Positions 15,928 through 22,906 of a stretch of 29,797 bases of DNA are shown here, piece after piece. Under the pieces are notes generated by a model that did no database searches, was not told where the DNA came from, and was given only the letters and a program-made list of their open reading frames with translations. This DNA comes from Deltaproteobacteria bacterium (lineage in GTDB: Bacteria; Bdellovibrionota; UBA1018). Position numbers and translations under genes: made by a program. Within the stretch, counting starts at the first letter, position 1. The number at the start of each line of letters is the position of its first letter. Where the stretch lies: the NCBI GenBank assembly GCA_013286765.1, contig JABDFB010000017.1:1-29797 (forward strand), given 5' to 3'.

Positions 15928-16152
15928 ATGGCACGTTTTTGTGATTATTGTGAAAAAGGCCCGAAATCAGGCAATCTCGTTTCCCATTCAAATATTAAGA
16001 CCCGCACCCGTTGGCTGCCTAATTTAAAGAAAATGAAGGCAGTTCTAGGCGGTAACACTCAAACCGTTCGCGTTTGTACCCGTTGTATTCGATCAGGGAA
16101 GGTCATTCGACCCATAAAACGCACCTATAAGGTTGAAACAAAAACAGCTTAA
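15928..16152 (+). CDS. rpmB: 50S ribosomal protein L28, zinc-ribbon form
   Basis: L28 is a structural protein of the large subunit near the E site. The 74 residues match the family: MARFCDYCEKGPKSGNLVSHSN, TRTRWLPNLKKM and RVCTRCIRSGKV. Two pairs, CDYC near the start and CTRC near 50-53, make the four-cysteine zinc ribbon of the 'C+' type, the form that many bacteria replace by a zinc-free copy under zinc starvation. rpmG (L33), its frequent partner, is not adjacent. AAAGGA lies eight bases before the ATG. The long structured leader upstream is unusual for this gene. Confidence 0.97.
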   Translation: MARFCDYCEKGPKSGNLVSHSNIKTRTRWLPNLKKMKAVLGGNTQTVRVCTRCIRSGKVIRPIKRTYKVETKTA

Positions 16153-16183
16153 TTTGTAGTTTTTTCTGGTGTAGTGGCTCACG

Positions 16184-16211
16184 GCTTTTCTTCCCAGCTG
16201 GGAAGAAAAGC
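16184..16211. terminator. Perfect 28-bp palindrome between convergent rpmB and rdgB
   Basis: The sequence GCTTTTCTTCCCAG CTGGGAAGAAAAGC is its own reverse complement over 28 bases. As RNA it would form a 12-bp stem with an AGCT loop in both directions, directly after the rdgB stop codon. No U-tract follows on either strand, so it is not a textbook terminator. Its place between convergent ends makes a bidirectional terminator or RNA end-stabiliser the likeliest use, with a dimeric-protein binding site as the alternative. Confidence 0.5.
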
Positions 16212-16844
16212 TCAAGGCTTTGCGAATACCAGTCCGTGTGCTTCCACATTCTTCATCAGTTGGTGAACAGCCTGGTTACGATGTGAAATCTTGTTTTTAT
16301 CTGCCGATGTCATTTCAGCGAGTGTTTTGTTTGCGCCACGTGGGATAAATATCGGATCATAACCAAAACCGTTTTGACCTTTGGGACTTTCAGCAATAGT
16401 TCCTTCAAGTGTTCCTACTGCATGGACCATAATCCCTTCGATCACCAAGGCGAGAGTACAAACAAATTTTGCACGACGATCTTTTTTATCGGCGAGCTCT
16501 TGCAAGAGCAATTCAACATTAGCTTGGTCTTGACTCTTCTTCGGACTTGGGGGGGCATAACGGTGACTCTTTACTCCAGGTCTTCCTCCAAGTCCTTCGA
16601 CCTCAAGCCCCGAGTCGTCAGCCAAACTGGGATAATGCGATGCCAAATTACAGACCCGCGCTTTGGCCACTGCATTATCGAGGTAGGTCGCGTATTTTTC
16701 TACATGCTGGAGTTTTCCCGCATTTCGAATAAGTTCTTCTGCAGGAACTAGAACGATGTCGGGATAGGTTTGGTATAGAGATTTAAATTCATCATATTTT
16801 TCCCGGTTGAGTGTAGCCAAAACAATTCGATTACTGAGTCGCAT
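16212..16844 (-). CDS. rdgB: Non-canonical purine NTP pyrophosphatase (RdgB/HAM1)
   Basis: The enzyme hydrolyses dITP, XTP and similar nucleotides to monophosphates and pyrophosphate, keeping them out of DNA. The start is set at ATG 16844 (MRLSNRIVLATLNREKYDEF) because this matches the conserved N-terminal strand 'IVLATxNxxKxxEF'; an ATG at 16937 would add 31 unrelated residues. That gives about 210 residues against 197 in E. coli. Further signatures are LADDSGLEVEGLGGRPGVKSHRYA (active-site SGL and the substrate loop), EGTIAESPKGQNGFGYDPIFIP, TLAEMTSADKNKISHRNQA. All key positions are present. The region upstream (16845-17004) is shared with a divergent gene for a secreted protein. Confidence 0.95.
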   Translation of the reverse strand: MRLSNRIVLATLNREKYDEFKSLYQTYPDIVLVPAEELIRNAGKLQHVEKYATYLDNAVAKARVCNLASHYPSLADDSGLEVEGLGGRPGVKSHRYAPPSPKKSQDQANVELLLQELADKKDRRAKFVCTLALVIEGIMVHAVGTLEGTIAESPKGQNGFGYDPIFIPRGANKTLAEMTSADKNKISHRNQAVHQLMKNVEAHGLVFAKP

Positions 16845-16953
16845 AGCAAGTTCATACCATTGAGAAGCCTTCGCTGAAAGGTCATAAACGTAAAGTGAAT
16901 TCAATTGACCGAGCAGCGTGTTAGAGATAGGACTCAATCAGGCGAATTTAGCG

Positions 16954-16982
16954 GTCAACTTGTTGACTTGTCGCATTAATAC
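16954..16982 (+). promoter_or_regulatory. Candidate promoter with operator-like inverted repeat
   Basis: GTCAAC-TT-GTTGAC at 16954-16967 is a perfect inverted repeat with 6-base arms. Nine bases later TAATAC at 16977-16982 is a possible -10 box for the secreted-protein gene at 17005; the matching -35 position, 17 bases upstream, is exactly the left arm. A dimeric repressor binding there would block the promoter. The -35 itself is a poor match, so this is tentative. Confidence 0.35.
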
Positions 16983-17004
16983 AAGGGAAATTAAGGGAGA
17001 AACT

Positions 17005-17760
17005 ATGGGATTTCAACGTTGTCTTTCATTGGGGACTTTAGCAGCAACTTGCCTTTTAGTAGCTGGACCTAGCTATGCTTGGCAATACGATAAACTTTCA
17101 TCGGAAGAAAAGAATAGTGTCGACAAAACGCCAATCTTTAAAACTGAAACGGTACAGGGTTCACCATGGAACCGATTAGTTGGTATTAGTTATGTTGATG
17201 CTACGCCCGAACAAGCTGCCGCATGGTTTACTCATTACGAGAATATTAAGAAGACTAGCAGTTTGATTGTGGATTTGACGATTTCAGATAATGAAAAAGA
17301 TGGTAAACGTTCGCCGTTTGCCAAGATTGAGTACACGATCAAAGTCGATTTGCCAGTGATTCCATTCAGTATTAATTATAAAGTCGACCACGTAATAAGT
17401 GAAATTGTTGGAGACAATGCGGAAGATCAGGCAAAGGGCAAGGCCTATGAAGTCGTTTGGAATTGGGTGAAGTACGGAGAAGGGGAAAAGAAGAACTACT
17501 TCAAAGGAATTTCTGGCAGCGTTCGATTCGAACCGGCTGGATCGGGAACTCTGATGATCTACACGAATTATGCTGACCCTTATTTTCCGGGGATCAGTTT
17601 CTTTAGAGCCAAGATTCAGGCTGATGCAGGCAAGGCATTTCGCGAGACAGTAATAAACGTTCGTGATGAGACGAAAAAATCGCGATTAGAAGAAAGCGCG
17701 AATTTCGACACCTGGGTGAAGGACTTGCGCGAAGCACTTGCCGTAAAAGCAAGCTTATAA
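17005..17760 (+). CDS. Secreted START/SRPBCC-like protein, putative lipid binding
   Basis: The start is placed at ATG 17005, after GGGAGAAACT, giving 251 residues. Residues 1-25 are a signal peptide (CLSLGTLAATCLLVAG, cleavage after SYA). The mature part has the pattern of a START/SRPBCC pocket: VGISYVDATPEQAAAWFTHYENIKKTSS (first helix after an 'xVxAxPE' strand), then alternating strands (FAKIEYTIKVDLPVIPFSINYKVDH, GISGSVRFEPAGSGTLMIYTNY) and a final long amphipathic helix. Proteins of this type in the periplasm bind hydrophobic ligands; the ligand is not knowable from sequence. The assignment is by pattern only. A clear intrinsic terminator follows. Confidence 0.6.
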   Translation: MGFQRCLSLGTLAATCLLVAGPSYAWQYDKLSSEEKNSVDKTPIFKTETVQGSPWNRLVGISYVDATPEQAAAWFTHYENIKKTSSLIVDLTISDNEKDGKRSPFAKIEYTIKVDLPVIPFSINYKVDHVISEIVGDNAEDQAKGKAYEVVWNWVKYGEGEKKNYFKGISGSVRFEPAGSGTLMIYTNYADPYFPGISFFRAKIQADAGKAFRETVINVRDETKKSRLEESANFDTWVKDLREALAVKASL

Positions 17761-17786
17761 GAATCAGCGCAGCAATAGGGATACGA

Positions 17787-17825
17787 AAGAGGTGGCTTCG
17801 CTAGGAGTCACCTCTTTTTTCTTTT
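17787..17825. terminator. Intrinsic terminator between two convergent genes
   Basis: AAGAGGTG at 17787-17794 pairs with CACCTCTT at 17809-17816, and the stem extends inward by further pairs. Six T residues, a C and five more T residues follow on the plus strand, a textbook terminator for the gene ending at 17760. The A residues before the stem are few, so it is weaker for the minus-strand gene, whose stop lies at 17826. Confidence 0.85.
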
Positions 17826-18521
17826 TCAAGGAAGATTCGCTAAATCCGCCACAGATTTGCATAAAAATGGAGGACTCTCCTTCATTTCGGTGGCCAAGTC
17901 CGACGAACAATTCGGATGATAATGGTGCCCAGGTAAGACGACAGTTTTGGAAGGAAACGTCTTTATCTTTTGAATCGACGCAAACATCTCTTCATTGCTG
18001 CCTGTTTCTGCGTCGGTGCGGCCGCAATCTCTAATAAAAATGGTATCTCCCGTCAGTAAGTAGGGTGGGTCGCCTGGTAAATAGTAGCAACATTCACCTT
18101 TACTATGTCCCGGAGTATGAATGACTTCTAATGAAAGCTTCCCAACGGAAATACAGTCACCGTCCTTGATTTTCTTTAGACGATCTGTATTCTTCATCGT
18201 TCCTTCCATCCGAAATGTCTCTCCGCTAGGCACAAAGATTGGAATTTCTGGAAAGTCTTTAATCAGCTGTGGAACGCCCGCAATATGATCAAAATGCGTA
18301 TGAGTAAGGAGAACTCCGACTAATTCTAATTCGTATTTTTTAAGACTGCTGAGAGGTCTGCTCAGATCTTTCTGAGGATCGACAATCAGTGCTTTCCTGT
18401 GATCCCAGTCGATAACTAAATAAACAAAATTTTTATAAGTCCCGATTTCGTATTGGGCAATGGGTTCGCCTACGATTTCGCCCTGGGGACTTTTACCATT
18501 GAGGTGTTCGGGAGTTTTCAT
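17826..18521 (-). CDS. MBL-fold metal-dependent hydrolase (glyoxalase II / persulfide dioxygenase-like)
   Basis: The start is set at ATG 18521, giving 231 residues; a longer reading from 18590 would begin inside a hairpin. The metallo-beta-lactamase ligands are complete: H74, H76, D78 and H79 in HTHFDH, H139 in HTPGHSKGECCYY, D159 in GDTIF, and H199 in PGHHYHP. The D159 segment, GDTIFIRDCGRTD, is the form seen in glyoxalase II and ETHE1-like sulfur dioxygenases. The C-terminal end is short for a true glyoxalase II and lacks its substrate-binding helical domain, and there is no rhodanese domain. Reaction therefore uncertain: thioester or persulfide hydrolysis are the usual options. The protein is cytoplasmic. 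Confidence 0.86.
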   Translation of the reverse strand: MKTPEHLNGKSPQGEIVGEPIAQYEIGTYKNFVYLVIDWDHRKALIVDPQKDLSRPLSSLKKYELELVGVLLTHTHFDHIAGVPQLIKDFPEIPIFVPSGETFRMEGTMKNTDRLKKIKDGDCISVGKLSLEVIHTPGHSKGECCYYLPGDPPYLLTGDTIFIRDCGRTDAETGSNEEMFASIQKIKTFPSKTVVLPGHHYHPNCSSDLATEMKESPPFLCKSVADLANLP

Positions 18522-18549
18522 AGGTCCTGAAAATAGACGAACACTCTTA

Positions 18550-18590
18550 ATGATGCAACCACGACTGTCGCCAGCCGATGGTTGCATCAT
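18550..18590. promoter_or_regulatory. Perfect 12-bp inverted repeat before the MBL-fold gene
   Basis: ATGATGCAACCA at 18550-18561 pairs perfectly with TGGTTGCATCAT at 18579-18590 around a 17-base loop. It lies in the leader of the MBL-fold gene, downstream of the small membrane-protein gene on the same strand (stop at 18608). No U-tract follows on the minus strand, so an intrinsic terminator is unlikely; a leader hairpin or a protein binding site is possible. Confidence 0.5.
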
Positions 18591-18607
18591 CTATGAATAG
18601 GAACGCG

Positions 18608-18889
18608 CTAACTTCGTAATTTGCGTTGCTGGATGCTACGCCCAATGAAGTATCCGGCAACACTGATGGTGGCAATGACGCCAACAATCGTTAGAGTTCG
18701 GCTATTTTGCTGCATCCAGGAACCAGCTCTGCGAAAAATTTCACGTGATTTCTGTGACGTCTCTTCACCCAATTCTTTGGCTCTTTCACTGATTTCAGAA
18801 CCGAGCTGTTCAGAAGAGCTTCTTACAGACTCCATGACATTTTGCAGTGGTTTTGACATGCCCCTTCTATCCGTTGAAATATTTTCCAT
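18608..18889 (-). CDS. Small tail-anchored membrane protein, ElaB/DUF883-like
   Basis: The start at ATG 18889 is set by a very good AAGGAG eight to nine bases upstream, giving 93 residues. Residues about 10-58 form a charged amphipathic helix, probably coiled coil (VMESVRSSSEQLGSEISERAK). A single hydrophobic helix follows (LTIVGVIATISVAGYFIG, about 65-82) with a basic end, RSIQQRKLRS. This is the design of the ElaB/YqjD (DUF883) family, inner-membrane proteins that bind ribosomes in E. coli in stationary phase; the likeness is in architecture, and the family's GR-rich end is only partly present. It is divergent from hmgA and followed by the MBL-fold gene. Confidence 0.65.
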   Translation of the reverse strand: MENISTDRRGMSKPLQNVMESVRSSSEQLGSEISERAKELGEETSQKSREIFRRAGSWMQQNSRTLTIVGVIATISVAGYFIGRSIQQRKLRS

Positions 18890-18970
18890 GCGAGGATCTC
18901 CTTTTCTTCGTATTTGCGGTAACTGCAATAAATATTCCGTGTTATAAGCGAAACTAAACGGGGGTATAAA

Positions 18971-20101
18971 ATGCCAAAAATGACGAGCTCGGGTTTCGGA
19001 TGGGCACAGGGAAAATACTCCCGTCAAGCCCATGTTAAAATTCCAGACGGAACTTATGAAGAAGAACATGGCCGACAGGGCTTTTTTGGAAAAGTGAGCC
19101 ATCTCTATCATCGACATCCCCCAACAGGATGGCTGCGAATCGAGGGGAATCTAAGACCCCGTGCTTACTATGCAGATCAATTGTCAGGTGTTCAAAATGC
19201 GCAGCCAGAAATTTTATTAAAAAATTCCGATGTTCAACTCGGAACTTCGAAATTTAGCGAGGATATGTCCGTTTTCGTTCGCAATGCAGACGGGGATGAA
19301 GTTCGCTTTGTCCATCAAGGAACAGGCACTCTGGAAACTGATTACGGCGATCTTGAATATCGCAAAGGTGATTATCTTTTGATTCCGCGGGGAACAACAT
19401 ATAGATTCACAAGCAAAGAAAAGAATATTCATTTCGTAATTGAGGCAGCCTCTGAAATTCAGTTACCAGATCGAGGAATGTTGGGGCCTCAGGCTCAATT
19501 TGATCCGATGGTAATGCGAATCCCGGTTCTAGCTGAAAAGGAACGAAAGTCCGGAGCGAATGAACAAGGGGAATATGAACTACAGATTAAAAGGCAGGGG
19601 TTGTGGACCCGAGTATTCTATCCTTGGAATCCAATGAACGCGGTTGGATGGAAGGGAAATCTGTGCCCCTGGGCTCTCAATGTAGATGATATTCGGCCGA
19701 TCGTATCGCCGGGATACCACTTGCCACCGAGCGTGCACACCACATTCTTGGCACAGAAGTTTGTCATTTGCTCCTTCTTACCCCGACCTTTGGAGAGTGA
19801 CGAAGGGGCGATGAAAGTTCCTTTCTACCATCGCAATATAGAGTTTGATGAAGTGATTTTCTACCACGCTGGACAGTTCTTCTCACGTGAAGGAATTGGT
19901 GCCGGTTCATTGACCTGGCACCCTCAGGGTATTCATCATGGTCCGCATCCCAATGCAGCAAAGAACGCTGAAAGCAAAACGCGAACGGAAGAAATTGCTG
20001 TGATGATTGATACGTATCATCCTCTGATTCCGAGTCATTCAGCCGAACATGTGGAATTTAAGGACTACGCTATGAGCTGGAAAGCGGATCAAAAAAGATA
20101 A
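18971..20101 (+). CDS. hmgA: Homogentisate 1,2-dioxygenase, short bacterial form
   Basis: The iron(II) enzyme opens the ring of homogentisate to maleylacetoacetate in tyrosine and phenylalanine breakdown. The 376 residues match the shorter bacterial form (human about 445). The cupin metal site is in FYHRNIEFDEV (H287 and E294) and IHHGPHPNAA (H323). The surrounding GAGSLTWHPQGIHHGPHP is strongly conserved. The N-terminal region has the cupin strands DEVRFVHQGTGTLETDYGDLEYRKGDYLLIPRGTTYRF. The next steps (maleylacetoacetate isomerase, fumarylacetoacetase) and the 4-hydroxyphenylpyruvate dioxygenase are not in the window. GGGGGT precedes the ATG. It is convergent with nadA. Confidence 0.93.
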   Translation: MPKMTSSGFGWAQGKYSRQAHVKIPDGTYEEEHGRQGFFGKVSHLYHRHPPTGWLRIEGNLRPRAYYADQLSGVQNAQPEILLKNSDVQLGTSKFSEDMSVFVRNADGDEVRFVHQGTGTLETDYGDLEYRKGDYLLIPRGTTYRFTSKEKNIHFVIEAASEIQLPDRGMLGPQAQFDPMVMRIPVLAEKERKSGANEQGEYELQIKRQGLWTRVFYPWNPMNAVGWKGNLCPWALNVDDIRPIVSPGYHLPPSVHTTFLAQKFVICSFLPRPLESDEGAMKVPFYHRNIEFDEVIFYHAGQFFSREGIGAGSLTWHPQGIHHGPHPNAAKNAESKTRTEEIAVMIDTYHPLIPSHSAEHVEFKDYAMSWKADQKR

Positions 20102-20172
20102 GTTAAAATAGATGTTGTTTTGCTATCGTACTTGAACTTCTTGATGTTCTTAGCAGTCTTGTGATTTTGGTC

Positions 20173-21204
20173 TCACTTAGACCATTCAAGCATACGACTT
20201 AACGCAAGAAAAGCCTTTTTCCCCATATCTTCCGGGACTGTAATCTCCGGCGCCTCATTTTTGAGTGCTAAGTAAACTTTCTCTAAAGTGTTTAATTTCA
20301 TATAAGGGCACTCATTGCATTCACAGGTGTTTTGCGGTGGGGCTGGAATAAGGACTTTCTCAGGAGCTTTCCTCCTCATTTGGTGGAGAATACCTTCTTC
20401 CGTCGCGATGATAAATTTCATGTGCTTAGATTCCACAACGAATTTTAGCAGGGCGGAAGTACTGCCGATAAAATCAGCTTTCTCTAAAAGAGTGGGTTCG
20501 CACTCTGGATGTGCAATAAGCAGAGCATCGGGATGTTCGACTTTAAGAGCGGCGATTTTTCTTTCAGAAAAAGTTTCGTGGACAATACAGGTCCCTTGCC
20601 AGAGGACAAGCTCGCGGCCGGTTTGTTTGGCAACATAAGCGCCGAGATTTCGATCTGGAGCAAAGATAATACCTCTATCTTTCGGTATTTTCTGGACGAT
20701 TTTAACTGCATTCGAGCTGGTGCAAATAACGTCACTTTGGGCCTTAATTGCCGCCGAACAATTAATGTAGGAAACGACAAAATGATTGGGATACTGACTT
20801 CGAAATCGGGCGAAAGCTAGGGGTGGGCAGCTGTTGGACAAAGAGCATCCGGCGCGGAGATCCGGTAAAACGACTTTGCAAGATGGGTTGAGAATCTTCG
20901 CCCCTTCGGCCATAAAATGGACGCCAGCAAAGACAATAAGTTTGGCTTTTGTTGACTGCGCTGCACGGGCCAATTCCAGGCTGTCTCCTACAAAATCAGC
21001 ACTATCTTGAATTTCAGATTCTTGGTAATAGTGGGCCAGCAAAACAGCGTTTTTTTCTTTTTTCAGACGGTTAATTTCTGCCAATAGATCAATATCAGCT
21101 GGAATAGAACTTTCGTTTGGGAACGAAGCATGACTGACGCTAGCTAATTTAGCGAATATTTTGGCCGGCGCTTCAGCAGAAAGCTTGTTAAAATTCGTTG
21201 TCAT
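20173..21204 (-). CDS. nadA: Quinolinate synthase
   Basis: NadA condenses iminoaspartate with dihydroxyacetone phosphate to quinolinate in de novo NAD synthesis and carries a [4Fe-4S] cluster. The protein has 343 residues. The three expected cluster cysteines are C120 ([12 protein letters not shown]), C206 ([10 protein letters not shown]) and C309 ([13 protein letters not shown]). Other conserved blocks are [31 protein letters not shown] and [13 protein letters not shown] 35-residue N-terminal extension carries no motif. Its usual partners nadB and nadC are not adjacent, so it is a lone gene here. Upstream, TTGCCA and a TAAAAA 17 bases later are a weak promoter. Confidence 0.97.
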   Translation of the reverse strand: MTTNFNKLSAEAPAKIFAKLASVSHASFPNESSIPADIDLLAEINRLKKEKNAVLLAHYYQESEIQDSADFVGDSLELARAAQSTKAKLIVFAGVHFMAEGAKILNPSCKVVLPDLRAGCSLSNSCPPLAFARFRSQYPNHFVVSYINCSAAIKAQSDVICTSSNAVKIVQKIPKDRGIIFAPDRNLGAYVAKQTGRELVLWQGTCIVHETFSERKIAALKVEHPDALLIAHPECEPTLLEKADFIGSTSALLKFVVESKHMKFIIATEEGILHQMRRKAPEKVLIPAPPQNTCECNECPYMKLNTLEKVYLALKNEAPEITVPEDMGKKAFLALSRMLEWSK

Positions 21205-21312
21205 TGGTCGATCTTTTTTAACTGTTTTGAATAATTATGGCAACTGACTTGCTGGGCTGATATTGTATTACTTGAATGAGTGTGTCGATCACTACTTAAT
21301 AAAGGAGTTAGA

Positions 21313-21723
21313 TTGAGACTACCCAATATACTACGAACAGTAGAACGGACTCTTAAAAGGCTGTTATCGTGGACAGGATTAAATCAGGGAAGGGAGATTC
21401 AGGAAGGTGATGCCGTGAAGGTAATCAGGAAGGGCTCCGCGATGAGAGTGATTTTCTTTTATCCGGGCGAGGAAGGAACTTATGTGGATCACGCAGAAGT
21501 GACCTTGTTTGAGAATGGGATTGTACACATTCAGTCAAATCAGGAAGAGACGACCACCCATCTCCAGAACTGTGAAATTCTGTGGCATTTTGAGACAGAA
21601 ACGGAAGAGCGAACCAACAAAGTTCGTTTGCTTAAGCCAAAAACAGAATCCCGTTCGATGGACGAATCTCCCAGCAAGGCAGATTCTAGCGTCAATCCAG
21701 CGAATCCCGAGCTGGTAGAATAA
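21313..21723 (+). CDS. Hypothetical small protein
   Basis: The start is probably the TTG at 21313, because AAAGGAG lies six to seven bases upstream; a GTG at 21280 would add 11 residues but has no ribosome-binding site. The product has 136 residues. The N-terminal 30 are basic and helical (MRLPNILRTVERTLKRLLSW). A compact beta-rich middle follows (EGDAVKVIRKGSAMRVIFFYPGEEGTYVDHAEVTLFENGIVHIQS, about 32-76), which could be a small SH3- or Sm-like barrel, then a disordered, acidic and serine-rich tail (MDESPSKADSSVNPANPELVE). No signal peptide and no family that I recognise. It is the first gene of a forward run and may be read with the thiB-like gene 74 bases downstream. Confidence 0.6.
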   Translation: MRLPNILRTVERTLKRLLSWTGLNQGREIQEGDAVKVIRKGSAMRVIFFYPGEEGTYVDHAEVTLFENGIVHIQSNQEETTTHLQNCEILWHFETETEERTNKVRLLKPKTESRSMDESPSKADSSVNPANPELVE

Positions 21724-21796
21724 CAGTTAACTAAAGAAGTTGTGGTAGTTGAAAGACTGCTATAGATTGCCCACCTAAAATAAGCTAGAAGAACTC

Positions 21797-22906
21797 ATGG
21801 CGTGGAACTGTCGCTTGCTGAGTTTCCTGAGATGTGTCGCTTGTGGATTCGGTCTGCTATTTAGCACCGCCGCCTATAGCGAACCGACGTTGGTAATTTA
21901 TGCAGATGAGCAGTTACTCGGAAGGGGCAGTCTCGGCGCAGCCATATTCCCCACCTTTGAAAAGAAATACCGCTGCAAAATAAAACCTGTGGGCTTTAGC
22001 GACTATGGTCAATTTCTATCTCGATTGGAATTCGAGCAGGCGAAATCCAATCAAACTAAAACCCCAGCCCGTGCTCATTTGCTGATGGGCTTTGATCAGT
22101 CAGTTTGGTCAAGGCTTAAATTCTACACCGAATCTTGGGGAGACGACTGGATTCCGGAAGGTTATCAGCAGCTTCGCTCTGAAACGAAGATAGAGAGGGA
22201 TTTTCTCCCGTTTTCCTACGGCATACTCTCCTTCATGGTGGATCTTGAACAAGTCAAAGACAAGCGTCTTACGGAGCAGCTACTATCAGCCAACCTTTCA
22301 GTGAACGACCTTTTGCGGCCAGAGTGGAGGCGAAAGGTTCTTTTAGAGGATCCCAGAACATCCTCAGTCGGATTAGAATTTCTTTTGTTCACTCGATCTG
22401 TTTTTGGAGACGAGGTCTGGAAATTCTGGGAACGCTTTAAGTCGCAATGGTTGACTCTTACTCCCGAGTGGGAAGGCGCCTATCGCATGTTTTTGCATCA
22501 GGAAGCGCCACTCGTTTGGAGCTATGTTTCGAGTCAAGCGTTTCATGCAAAAGCGGGACAGCAGGACCGGTATCGTGCGGTTCTATTCAAGGAGGGGCAA
22601 CCGTACCAAGTCTTTGGTGCGGCTCTGGGGGGGCTTTCGAAAAGGACAAAGGAGGAGACAGAACTGTCCCGGCGATTCTTGGAGTTTCTCATTAGTGAGG
22701 AAGTGCAGCTTCTTGTTCCAGAAACGTTTTGGATTCTGCCGGCGAGGAAAAATACCTCTTTGCCCGCTAGTTTTCGAGATCTACCGAAACCTAATCGCTT
22801 GACTCTTAGCGTTCCTAAACCAGGCGAAGCGAAAGATTTGATACATCAATGGAGTCTAAACGTGCTAAGCCCCCAGTCGAAGCTAACTCTAAAAAATGAA
22901 AAGTGA
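21797..22906 (+). CDS. thiB: Periplasmic substrate-binding protein, ThiB-like (thiamine ABC importer)
   Basis: The 369-residue protein has a signal peptide (MAWNCRLLSFLRCVACGFGLLFSTAAYSE) and the fold order of ThiB-type binding proteins: LVIYADEQLLG near the start of the mature protein, then FSYGILSFMVD, LLEDPRTSSVGLEFLLFTRSVFGDEVWKFW and VWSYVSSQAFHAKAG. E. coli ThiB has closely similar blocks at the same spacing ([21 protein letters not shown] and LSYTTSPAYH). This is a remembered comparison, so the substrate could still differ, for example iron or another organic cation, which use the same superfamily. thiP begins inside its last 11 bases. No thiamine-pyrophosphate riboswitch fits in the 73-base gap before it. 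Confidence 0.82.
   Translation: MAWNCRLLSFLRCVACGFGLLFSTAAYSEPTLVIYADEQLLGRGSLGAAIFPTFEKKYRCKIKPVGFSDYGQFLSRLEFEQAKSNQTKTPARAHLLMGFDQSVWSRLKFYTESWGDDWIPEGYQQLRSETKIERDFLPFSYGILSFMVDLEQVKDKRLTEQLLSANLSVNDLLRPEWRRKVLLEDPRTSSVGLEFLLFTRSVFGDEVWKFWERFKSQWLTLTPEWEGAYRMFLHQEAPLVWSYVSSQAFHAKAGQQDRYRAVLFKEGQPYQVFGAALGGLSKRTKEETELSRRFLEFLISEEVQLLVPETFWILPARKNTSLPASFRDLPKPNRLTLSVPKPGEAKDLIHQWSLNVLSPQSKLTLKNEK

Noticed and set aside
16845..16937. Longer N terminus for rdgB
   Set aside because: The conserved first strand of the family begins at ATG 16844; the extra 31 residues match nothing and overlap the divergent promoter region.
18890..19117. 76-codon N-terminal extension of the small membrane protein
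   Set aside because: It overlaps the start of hmgA on the other strand; the strong AAGGAG site fixes ATG 18889.
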